64,000 nt of DNA from Limisphaera sp049537155 (lineage in GTDB: Bacteria > Verrucomicrobiota > Verrucomicrobiia > Limisphaerales > Limisphaeraceae): the NCBI RefSeq assembly GCF_049537155.1, contig NZ_JBMVQZ010000017.1, forward strand, positions 9,828-73,827, written 5' to 3'. Below, piece after piece: positions 18,524 to 26,700 of the stretch (position 1 is the stretch's first letter; every line of letters begins with the position of its first letter). The notes under the pieces were generated by a model. The model was not told where the DNA came from, ran no database searches, and was given only the letters and a program-made list of their open reading frames with translations. The translations under genes were made by a program, and so were the position numbers.

Positions 18524-19837
18524 ATGCGAGAGATCGAAGGTTCGGTGACGGCCCCGCTCGGCTTTCGGGCGGCCGGTGTGTTCTGCGACATCAAACGTCT
18601 GGGCACGGGGAAGGGGTCCGACCGCGGCCCCAAGCCGGACCTGGCACTGATCGTTTCCGATCGTCCTGCGGCCGTGGCGGGCATGTTCACGACCAACCAA
18701 GTGGTGGCGGCTCCGGTGAAGGTGTGCCGGGAGGTGGTCCGGCGCGGGGTGGCGCAGGCGGTGGTGGCCAATTCCGGCAACGCCAACGCGTGCACGGGCC
18801 GGCAGGGGCTGGCAGACGCGCGCGTCATGGCGGCGGAAACGGCGCGGGCGCTGGGGCTGGACCCGCGCGAGGTGCTGGTGGCCAGCACCGGCCGTATCGG
18901 CGTGCTGCTGCCCATGGAGAACGTGCGCAACGGCATCCGGGCGGCCGCGCAGGCGCTGGGCCGGGGTGGGGAATTTGCTTCGCAGGCGGCCCGGGCCATC
19001 ATGACCAGCGACACCCGACCCAAAGAGGTGGCTTTCGAGTGGGAGTACAACGGCCGCGTTTACCGGCTGGGTGGGATCGCCAAGGGCGCGGGCATGATTC
19101 ACCCGGGGATGAGCCCCACCGGGCGGCGGCCGGCCTCGTTGCCCCGGCACGCCACCATGCTGGCCTTTTTGACCACGGACGCGGCGGTGGATCGGCGGCC
19201 ATTGCAGGAGGCGCTGACCGAGGCCGTTGCGTGCAGCTTCAACCGCATCACGGTGGACGGGGACATGAGCACCAACGACACCGTCCTGTTGTTGGCCAAC
19301 GGAGCGGCCGGAAACGCGCCATGGTCGGCCCGCAGTCGTGCGTTTCATGCTTTTGAGAGGGTTCTGCAGGAGGCCTGCGCCAGGCTGGCCCGGATGATCG
19401 TGCAGGACGGTGAAGGGGTTCATCGCGTGGTGACCGTGCGGGTCTTCGGCGCGCGGAACGTGCGCGAGGCCGACGCCGCCGCCCGCGCGGTGGCCAACAG
19501 CGCCCTGGTGAAGACCAGCTGGCACGGCGGCGACCCCAACTGGGGCCGCATCATGGACGCCCTGGGTTACAGTGCGGCGCGTGTGGTGGAGGAAAAGGTG
19601 GACATCGGCTATGCCGCACCGGGTTCACGTGAGGTTCTGTGGTGCGTCCGCCGGGGACGCCCCACGGAGGTACCTTTTCAGGAACTGTGCCGTGCCGTGG
19701 CTCCGCCGGAGTTCGAGTTGCACATCCGGCTCAACCTGGGAAGGGCGGGCGCGGTGCTGTACGCGGCCGACTTGACCGAGGCCTACGTGGAGTTTAACAA
19801 GGGTGACGTGAACGATCCTGCCTCCCTGGGTGGTTGA
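18524..19837 (+). CDS. argJ: Bifunctional glutamate N-acetyltransferase / amino-acid acetyltransferase
   Basis: ArgJ recycles the acetyl group of N-acetylornithine onto glutamate in arginine synthesis. It cleaves itself before a Thr, which becomes the nucleophile. The protein is 437 residues from the ATG at 18524 (MREIEGSVTAPLGFRAAG). Conserved blocks include VANSGNANACTG, ASTGRIGVLLPM, GGIAKGAGMIHPGM, ATMLAFLTTD (Thr ~211), CSFNRITVDGDMSTNDT and HGGDPNWGRIM. A 13-residue segment rich in Pro and Arg (bases ~19115-19150) sits between HPGM and ATML, where the family usually has these blocks adjacent. The open frame upstream of 18524 overlaps the SIS gene in another frame and is not part of the protein. 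Confidence 0.93.
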   Translation: MREIEGSVTAPLGFRAAGVFCDIKRLGTGKGSDRGPKPDLALIVSDRPAAVAGMFTTNQVVAAPVKVCREVVRRGVAQAVVANSGNANACTGRQGLADARVMAAETARALGLDPREVLVASTGRIGVLLPMENVRNGIRAAAQALGRGGEFASQAARAIMTSDTRPKEVAFEWEYNGRVYRLGGIAKGAGMIHPGMSPTGRRPASLPRHATMLAFLTTDAAVDRRPLQEALTEAVACSFNRITVDGDMSTNDTVLLLANGAAGNAPWSARSRAFHAFERVLQEACARLARMIVQDGEGVHRVVTVRVFGARNVREADAAARAVANSALVKTSWHGGDPNWGRIMDALGYSAARVVEEKVDIGYAAPGSREVLWCVRRGRPTEVPFQELCRAVAPPEFELHIRLNLGRAGAVLYAADLTEAYVEFNKGDVNDPASLGG

Positions 19838-19841
19838 GACC

Positions 19842-20753
19842 ATGAGAACCGCTGTCTTTCTCCTCCTGATCGTGTGGGTGGCACCCTCACGGGCCCAAAC
19901 GGCGTCGGACCTCGAGAGCGTGCTGGCACCGGGGGCCAAGGTTCGCAAGCTGGCGGACGGCTTCCGGTTTACCGAGGGGCCGACGGCCGACGCCGAGGGC
20001 AATGTCTATTTCACCGACCAACCCAATGACCGGATCCTCAAATGGGATGTGAAAGCGGGCCGGTTGACTACGTTCCTTCAACCGGCCGGCCGTGCCAACG
20101 GCATGTGCTTCGACCGGCAATGGCGGCTCATCGCCTGTGCGGACGAGACCAATGCACTGTGGAGGATTGACCCGGCCACCCGGCAGGTGGAGGTCCTGGC
20201 CTGGCAGTATGAAGGCCGACCTCTCAACGGTCCCAACGACGTGTGGGTGGCGCCCCATGGCGATCTCTACTTTACCGATCCCTACTACCAACGCCCTTGG
20301 TGGAAACACAAGGAACCGCCGCAGCCGGGGCAGCACGTTTACCGGTTGAGCGCCGACGGGCGTTCCCTCACCCGGGTGGCCGACGACCTCGAACAGCCCA
20401 ACGGCATCATCGGCAGCGCGGACGGACGCACCCTTTATGTTGCGGACATCCGGGCCGGCAAGACTTACGCCTACGACATCCGGCCCGACGGGTCCCTGGC
20501 GAACAAACGCCTGTTCTGCAGCTCCGGTTCGGATGGCATGACGCTCGACGAGGCTGGCAATCTTTACCTGACGGGCCGTGGGGTGTTGGTGTTCGACCGC
20601 AACGGGCGGCATTTGGGGACGATCGAGGTCCCGGAGCGCTGGACGGCCAATGTATGTTTTGGCGGTCCGGATCGGAAGACCCTTTACATCACGGCAAGCG
20701 CCGGCCTGTACGCCGTGGCACTGCGGCATCGCGGGGCCAACCCGGCCAAGTAA
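19842..20753 (+). CDS. Secreted SMP-30/gluconolactonase-family beta-propeller protein
   Basis: 303 residues, starting at ATG 19842, four bases after the argJ stop. MRTAVFLLLIVWVAPSRAQT is a clear signal peptide, so the protein is exported. The mature part has SMP-30/gluconolactonase repeats: FTEGPTADAEGNVYFTD (~40-56), the LNGPNDVWVAPHGDLYFTDP block (~130-150), DLEQPNGIIGSADGRTLYVAD and GSDGMTLDEAGNLYLTG. Acidic and Asn residues in the EGP, NGPND and SDGM loops are the metal ligands in the family, which hydrolyses sugar lactones or related esters. Exported versions are common in Verrucomicrobia and Planctomycetes, but their substrates are mostly unknown. Its closeness to argJ suggests co-transcription without an obvious functional link. 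Confidence 0.88.
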   Translation: MRTAVFLLLIVWVAPSRAQTASDLESVLAPGAKVRKLADGFRFTEGPTADAEGNVYFTDQPNDRILKWDVKAGRLTTFLQPAGRANGMCFDRQWRLIACADETNALWRIDPATRQVEVLAWQYEGRPLNGPNDVWVAPHGDLYFTDPYYQRPWWKHKEPPQPGQHVYRLSADGRSLTRVADDLEQPNGIIGSADGRTLYVADIRAGKTYAYDIRPDGSLANKRLFCSSGSDGMTLDEAGNLYLTGRGVLVFDRNGRHLGTIEVPERWTANVCFGGPDRKTLYITASAGLYAVALRHRGANPAK

Positions 20754-20794
20754 ACAAAAAGGGCCGGCAGGGCGGTGGAAGTGGACCCTGCCGG
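20751..20794 (-). terminator. Rho-independent terminator of the rpsP-khpA-trmD-rplS operon
   Basis: Perfect 9-base inverted repeat, CCGGCAGGG at 20764-20772 and CCCTGCCGG at 20786-20794, with a 13-base loop. Read on the minus strand the stem is followed by CCCTTTTTGTTT, a proper U-rich tail just downstream of rplS. On the plus strand the tail is poor, so it mainly serves the minus-strand operon, though it may also limit read-through from the lactonase gene. Confidence 0.8.
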
Positions 20795-20855
20795 TGTGCG
20801 AGATTTTTGCGACGGCCTCCGCGCGAGGCCGTGAGGTCTGGGTGCCGTTCCAGTT

Positions 20856-21296
20856 TCAGGATGCGGCCGGCTTTTCCTCGGCAGCCGCCCCGGCCTGCGT
20901 CTTCGCCTTGGACTTTGCCGTGGACTTGCGCGGCTGTGTGGCCGGGGATTCCTTCTCGGGCACCAGCAGTGCGCTGCGGCCGATCCGTTTGCGCAGGTAG
21001 GTCAACTTGGCGCGGCGCACCTTGCCGCGTCGTTCGACCTCGATCTTCTCGATGCGTGGCGAATGAAGTGGAAAGACGCGTTCCACGCCCTCGCCGTAAC
21101 TGATCCGGCGCACGGTGAAGGTCTCGTTGAGTCCGCGGCCGCGGCGGGCGATCACCACGCCGGTGAAGACCTGGATGCGTTCCTTGTCGCCTTCGACCAC
21201 CCGGGTGTGGACCCGGACGGTGTCACCCACCGCAAAGTCCGGTTTGTCCTTCCGGAACTGTTCCGACTCGATCTTGTCCAACAATGCCTGGTTCAT
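20856..21296 (-). CDS. rplS: 50S ribosomal protein L19
   Basis: L19 sits at the interface of the ribosomal subunits. The 146-residue protein has the standard core: FAVGDTVRVHTRVVEGDKER, QVFTGVVIARRGRGLNETFTVR and GEGVERVFPLHSPRIEKIEV, then RAKLTYLRKRIGRSA. After residue ~112 there is a Lys/Ala/Glu-rich tail that most L19 proteins lack; such low-complexity extensions are common in this phylum. It is the last gene of the rpsP-khpA-trmD-rplS cluster, 73 bases after trmD, and is followed by a strong terminator. Confidence 0.97.
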   Translation of the reverse strand: MNQALLDKIESEQFRKDKPDFAVGDTVRVHTRVVEGDKERIQVFTGVVIARRGRGLNETFTVRRISYGEGVERVFPLHSPRIEKIEVERRGKVRRAKLTYLRKRIGRSALLVPEKESPATQPRKSTAKSKAKTQAGAAAEEKPAAS

Positions 21297-21369
21297 GGTC
21301 GTTCTCCTTCGTCCGTCCGCAAATCTGGGCTGGGAGACGGGCGGGGTGCCGGGTGGCCGGGGCCGTCTG

Positions 21370-22140
21370 TCATTCCGAGTCCGCCGCCTGCCCGGTTGTG
21401 GCCGGCCTGGGCGCGGATGGCGCCGTTTTCGAGCCTGCCGCTTCCCCGGGATGGTCCTGCAACCAGCGCGCCCACAGGTCCGGACGCCGTTCAGCGGTGC
21501 GGCGCCGGGCCTGTTCGGCCCGCCACTGGGCGATGGCGGCGTGATTGCCCGAAAGCAGCACTTCCGGCACCTTCATCCCGCGGAACTCGGCCGGCCGCGT
21601 GTACTGGGGGTACTCCAGCAACCCGCGGCTGAACGATTCGTCCGCGGCGCTCTCGTCGTCGCCCAGCACGCCGGGCAACAGCCGCGTCACCGCGTCAATG
21701 ATCACCATGGCCGGAAGGGCCCCGTTGGTCAGGACGTAGTCGCCAATGGACAGTTCATCGTCCGCCAGGGCTTCGCGAACCCGCTCGTCCACGCCTTCGT
21801 AACTGCCGCAGATCAGCAGCAGCCGGGGGCGCCGGGCCAGCTCGCGGGCGATGGCCTGGTTGAAGAGCCGTCCCGCCGGTGACAGCAGGATGACCCACGG
21901 CGGATCACCCTCGGCCTTCAAGGTCTCCACAGCTTCAAAGATCGGTTCGGGCTTCAGCACCATGCCCGGTCCCCCGCCGAAGGGGCGATCGTCCACGGTG
22001 CGATGCCGGTCGTGGGTGAAGTCCCGCAGATTGTAGATCCGCAGGTCCAACTTCCCCGCCGCCCGGGCCCGTTTCAAAATGCTTTCGTCCATCGGGCCGG
22101 TGAACATCCCCGGGAAGAGCGTCAACACATCGATCCGCAT
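21370..22140 (-). CDS. trmD: tRNA (guanine37-N1)-methyltransferase
   Basis: TrmD methylates G37 next to the anticodon of tRNAs reading CNN codons, preventing frameshifts. The 256-residue protein begins MRIDVLTLFPGMFTGPMDES. It carries the SPOUT trefoil-knot motifs LLSPAGRLFNQAIAREL, LICGSYEGVDERV and SIGDYVLTNGALPAMVIIDAV. The catalytic-Asp region is in HDRHRTVDDRPFGGGPGMVL. It lies between khpA (31 bases upstream) and rplS. The rimM gene that usually sits directly upstream in this operon is absent. Confidence 0.97.
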   Translation of the reverse strand: MRIDVLTLFPGMFTGPMDESILKRARAAGKLDLRIYNLRDFTHDRHRTVDDRPFGGGPGMVLKPEPIFEAVETLKAEGDPPWVILLSPAGRLFNQAIARELARRPRLLLICGSYEGVDERVREALADDELSIGDYVLTNGALPAMVIIDAVTRLLPGVLGDDESAADESFSRGLLEYPQYTRPAEFRGMKVPEVLLSGNHAAIAQWRAEQARRRTAERRPDLWARWLQDHPGEAAGSKTAPSAPRPATTGQAADSE

Positions 22141-22171
22141 GCGTTTCCCGGCCCGGGTGCCGGTTGCCCGG

Positions 22172-22420
22172 CTAACGTCCTTCGCTTCCCGCCTCGCTCA
22201 CCTCCACCGCGCAATGCAGGCCGCGTTTGCCTCCGCCGGCCTGGACCAGCGACCGGATGGCGCTGATCGTCACGCCGCTCTTGCCGATCACCTTGCCCAT
22301 GTCCGCCGGGTCGACCCGCACCTCGTACACGACGGTGTGGCCGCGGCGGATGGACCGGATCGAGACCGCTTCGGGTCGGGAGACCAGTCCCTTGATCACA
22401 TAGTCCAAGAACGCTTCCAT
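22172..22420 (-). CDS. khpA: KH-domain RNA-binding protein KhpA
   Basis: An 82-residue single KH-domain protein. The GxxG loop is GKSG in VDPADMGKVIGKSGVTISAI, preceded by LDYVIKGLVSRPEAVSIR, which is the usual KhpA opening. KhpA proteins bind RNA, often together with KhpB/Jag, and influence cell elongation and sRNA function. It is placed between rpsP (9 bases upstream) and trmD, the position it has in many bacteria. The end carries a short extra tail after AVEVSE. Confidence 0.93.
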   Translation of the reverse strand: MEAFLDYVIKGLVSRPEAVSIRSIRRGHTVVYEVRVDPADMGKVIGKSGVTISAIRSLVQAGGGKRGLHCAVEVSEAGSEGR

Positions 22421-22429
22421 GGGCCGTTT

Positions 22430-22702
22430 TCAGGCTTGGGCGGCGGCCTGTGTGCCCGCGGCGGCCGTCCGGCGCAAACGACGGATGAAACTGGCCACCG
22501 TCTCGGTCGGCTGTGCCCCGCGGCTCAGCCAAAGGTCCACCTTCTGGAGATCCAGGGTCACGTTCTCCCCTTTCTGCAAGGGGTTGTACGTGCCGATCTC
22601 GTCGAGGCACTTGCCATCGCGCCGGCTGCGGCTGTCAGCCACCACGATGCGGTAAAAGGGCTTGTTTTTCGCCCCCACGCGCTTTAACCGGATCCTTACC
22701 AT
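22430..22702 (-). CDS. rpsP: 30S ribosomal protein S16
   Basis: S16 is a small-subunit assembly protein. The 90-residue sequence starts MVRIRLKRVGAKNKPFYRIVVADSRSRRDG. It continues EIGTYNPLQKGENVTLDLQKVDLWLSRGAQPTETVASFIRR in sections, all standard. The C terminus is short and Ala-rich. It is the first gene of the rpsP-khpA-trmD-rplS operon, so the operon promoter should lie in 22703-23039. The ribosome binding site is weak (GAGAG about 9 bases before ATG). Confidence 0.97.
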   Translation of the reverse strand: MVRIRLKRVGAKNKPFYRIVVADSRSRRDGKCLDEIGTYNPLQKGENVTLDLQKVDLWLSRGAQPTETVASFIRRLRRTAAAGTQAAAQA

Positions 22703-23039
22703 ATTTGCAAACTCTCAAGGTCGTTGCGTGCGACCTGGCACTCCCAGGACTTCAAGGCCTTTCCGCAACTCAAGGGCCGCGCACCTTACCCCGGGACCGT
22801 GGCGCTGGCAAGCCTCCTTTTTGACTGTTCGACCGACCGGATCCGGCCGGTGCCGGGCGTGGTGTCACGGGCGGTGGGGCGGAGACCCGGAGGGAATCGG
22901 TCAGCCGCCATGGGCTGCGGACTTCACAAGGTGTCGTGCCGGCCCGCCCCTGCCCTCCCGGAAACCGGTCCGTTTGTCCAGACCACACCGGGTCGAAGCC
23001 GCCTTGCCGGCGTCCCCCTGATGAGGTAAGGGTGGCGGC
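22703..23039. other. Divergent intergenic region upstream of rpsP
   Basis: 337 bases between the rpsP operon (minus) and the 23040 gene (plus). It should hold the ribosomal operon promoter and that of the protease pair. I see no clear -35/-10 elements, leader hairpin or RNA gene; the sequence is uniformly GC-rich. Confidence 0.5.
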
Positions 23040-23765
23040 GTGAGGACAAGGAGGTGGACGACGGGTTTCCTGGCGTTGGTGGCCGTTCTGGCAGGGGGCG
23101 TTTTGTGGTTGGACGGAACTTCGGGCCCGAATCCGGGGAGCGTCCCTCCCGGCAACGAGCGGCTCCTGACGCTGGCGGCGGGGCAGCCGGATCCTCAGGC
23201 GGCCCCGCCCGGATCTGCCGGCGGTCCTTCCCCGGCCTCCACGAATCCGGGCGCTCGACCCTTTCCGGCCGCGTTGGGGCGCGGCCGGTTTGCCTGGGCG
23301 GGGGTGGATGGACGCGACACGAACGTGCTGGCGCGTCTGGCGCGCCATCCGGCCGAGTACGAGCGGCTGCTGGAGGAGAACGGGAGGATCCTGCGCCGGC
23401 AGCTGGTGTACCTGGAGCCCACCACGGCCGTTCTGGCGCAGCGGGCGCTTGCCCGGGGTGAACCTTTGCGGAGTCTCACGTTGCCGGGCTTGGACGGCAC
23501 TGAAGTGCCGGTCGAGGTGGATCGGTTGGAGTGGGACCCGGCTGGTGAAGGCGGTGCGGTCATCGGGCATGTGGCCGGGCAACCGGGGTCGTTGGTGACG
23601 GTGGCGTTTTATCGGGGCCGCGAGGCTTTCACGGTGTTGAGTCCGGACACGGGCATCTGTCTCCAGGGGCATCCTCGTGAACCGGGCCAGGTGTGGGTGA
23701 CGAGTTTCGATCCGGAGACCTATCTACCGCTGCCGTGCGGCGAGCCGATCCGTACGAACCCATGA
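23040..23765 (+). CDS. Secreted protein resembling a metalloprotease propeptide
   Basis: 241 residues from a GTG start at 23040. The N terminus (RTRRWTTGFLALVAVLAGGVLW) is a signal peptide or anchor, followed by a Pro/Gly-rich linker to ~residue 80. The C-terminal half reads LTLPGLDGTEVPVEVDRLEW, then GHVAGQPGSLVTVAFYRG and a final block with DPETYLPLPCGEP. This order (strand-rich block, G-x-V-x-G-x-P-x-S motif, short strand, then an acidic-aromatic closing segment) resembles the N-terminal propeptides of secreted reprolysin-like metalloproteases. Its stop overlaps the start of the protease gene (ATGA), so the two are translationally coupled. The propeptide role is inferred; no named family was identified with certainty. 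Confidence 0.6.
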   Translation: MRTRRWTTGFLALVAVLAGGVLWLDGTSGPNPGSVPPGNERLLTLAAGQPDPQAAPPGSAGGPSPASTNPGARPFPAALGRGRFAWAGVDGRDTNVLARLARHPAEYERLLEENGRILRRQLVYLEPTTAVLAQRALARGEPLRSLTLPGLDGTEVPVEVDRLEWDPAGEGGAVIGHVAGQPGSLVTVAFYRGREAFTVLSPDTGICLQGHPREPGQVWVTSFDPETYLPLPCGEPIRTNP

Positions 23766-26700
23766 AAGGGCTTTGCAGACGTGGCTGGTCCGGCCGGGTG
23801 ATGACGCTGGCGCTGCTGGCGTGGGCTGGCGGGATGGTGTGCGGTCGGGGTGCGGCCGAGGCGGACCTGCTGGTGGCCTACGATCAGAGTTATGCGGACA
23901 GCGTGGGTGGGGATGAGAATGCACGGGTGCTGATTGCCAACGCGGTTGCCGCCTCCAACGCGATCAACGACCGGAGCGGCACGGGTGCGCGGTTGCGGAT
24001 CACCGGCTATCACAAAACGATCGGTCAGGCCGGGCGCTCGACCCTCGGCGGGTACGTTGGGTGGCTTTCGAATCCGGGGGACGGGAACCTGGACGACGTG
24101 ACGGCGGTGGCGAACGCGCGTGGTGCGGACCTGGTGGCATTCATTTGCGCGCCGTCGGCGGGCGAAACCTCCGCTGCCGTGGCGCAGCAGCCGGGCCGCT
24201 ACGCGGCCTATGCACCGGCCTACTTTTGGGCGGTGGTGGTGGCGCACGAAACCGGCGGTCACAACTACGGATGCGATCATCGTGGCGGCCGGGAGAGCCC
24301 CAAGACGGTCATGCTCCACAACTACTGCGGGGGCGGCGCGCAGCCGTACTATTCGAATCCGAACACGTGGTTGGACGGGGTGCGGTTGCAGGGGGAGGGA
24401 AGCTGTTTGGGGGCCGCCGTGGACAACGGGGACAATGCGTACCTGATCAGTTCCTCCGCACAGGCGGTGGCCGATCGGAACGCCCGCGTCGTCACGGCCC
24501 CGCAGTTGGGCCAGGTGGTGCAGTGGTGGCGGTTCGACGGCCGGACCGGTCCAGCCCCGGGCGGCACTCGAATCACCAATCAGGTGCCGGGCGGCGGCGA
24601 GGTCACGGTCATGGGGAACGGGGCGGTGTTCACCGGCTCGGGGCTGCGCCTGCCGGGTGGGTCGCCCACCAGCGGCGGAGCCTACTTGCAACTGCCGGCC
24701 GGGGCGTTGGCCGGGTTGAGCAACCTGACGCTCGAGATCTGGGCACGGCCGCTTTCCGCACAGAACTGGTCGCGGGTCTTCGATTTCCACAACGGCACGG
24801 CCCATTACGTGATGTTGTCGTTTGCCCGGGGGACGGACCTGAACGTGCAACGGTTCGAGTCAGTGGTCGGGGGCGTCCGGGTCACCCGCGACAGCGATCT
24901 GCCCACGGAGCCGGGCACGCTGTTTCATTACACGGTCACTTACGCCAGCACCGGACCGGGCTCGGGTCGCTGGACATGGTACCGCAACGGCGACGAGGTG
25001 GGCTCGTTGACGGTGAATTATCCCTTGAGCGCGTTGCAACCGGTGTATCTGTGGCTGGGCCGGTCCGCCTATGCCGCCGACGCGCTGGCCCAGTGCGAGT
25101 ACGTGGAGGTGCGCATCAGCCGGGTGGCTCTGAACCGGGACCAGGTGCTGGCGCATCATGCGTTGGGGCCGGGGTTCGAGCCCTCCATGGTTTATCTGAC
25201 GGCGGATGATCCGGCGGGGATGTCATCGTTCGATTCTCCGGGGCGCTGGAGCGACGGGCAGGCACCTTCGTTCACCCGAACCTACTCCACCCACCGGTTT
25301 CGGCTCCGTACGCCGGCTGATGCCATCTCGCGGTCGTTTGCCGGGCAACGACTGCGGTTGGACGGCGGCAGTCTGACCTGGAAGGGCACGGCCAGCAGCA
25401 CCGTTCAGATTCGGGATCTGGTGCTGGCGGGCGATTGCGAGCTGCTGAACGCCGGGTCGGGCACCTGGACGCTGACGGGTGCGATCACGGTTGAGTCGCC
25501 AGCAGCCATGGTGCGGGCTGCCAACGGGCCGATCCAATTGAACGCCGATTTGAAAGGGGCCGGCACCCTTCTGCTGGTGGATCAGACGGTGACGCTGGGG
25601 GGCAACAACAGCGAATTCGCCGGGCGGGTGATCGTGGGGGATGGCCGGTTCGGCGGGTTGCGCATCGACAGCGAGTCGCGTCTGGGCGCGCAACCGCCCG
25701 TGTTCACAGCGGATCAACTGACGTTGAATCGCGGCGTGCTGTACAATGTGGTGGACCTGGTGTTGGACGATCCCACGCGGGGAATCCGCATCGGACCCAG
25801 CGGCGGGATTTTCAACGTGGCCCCGGGCACCACCCTGGCCGTGGACGTGCCGATCTCCAGTCCCCAGGCCGGCAACAGCCGGGTCACGGTGCCGCTCTAC
25901 CCCAACCCGAGCTCCGGCATGCTGATCAAGGAAAACTCAGGCACGTTGATCCTGAGGCATCCGAACAACGCCCACGTGGGCGAGATCATCGTCCGAACCG
26001 GGATCCTGCGCGTGAGCGGCGCGGGTCGACTCAACAACGGGGACCAGGCGCATCCGATCCAGAATTCCGGCGTCTTGGTGTTCGAGAGTTCGTCCGACCA
26101 GACCATCAGCGGCGTGATCTCCGGTCCCGGGGCGCTCTTGAAGGCCGGCAGCGGCACCTTGCGCCTGACCGGGATCAACACCCTGACCGGCCAGGTCACG
26201 GTGAACGAGGGTGTCTTGTACGCGGATCCCGGGAACAGTCCGAACGGCGGGGCGTTCGGCACGGTCAGTCGCATCGTGGTCAACTCCGGGGGCACGCTAC
26301 GGGCGGGTGTCAACGGGCTGTTCGGTTGGGACGGCACACGGGTGCGGCCGATCGTGGTGAACGCCGGCGGTGTGCTGACGATTGACGCGCCGGGCCACGA
26401 CGTCAATGTGGGCGCGGTCACGCTCAATGGGGGTACCCTGGCCGGCGGACCAAGTCCGGGCTGGGGTTCTTGGAACTTTGGCCGGGCGGCACGGGCCAAT
26501 CCGGGGTGGGGCCGGCTGGTCGTGACGGAGGACTCGCTGGTCACGGCGACGGGGCTGATGTTTCACAGCGGGGCCTACATTGACGTGGCTGCGGGGAAGA
26601 CGCTCACCGTGACCGGGAGTCTGAGCGACGCCGCGAACGAGGGTGTCTGCTCGCTGATCCTGCGCGGAGGGAACGGGACGCTGATCCTGGCGGGCATCCA

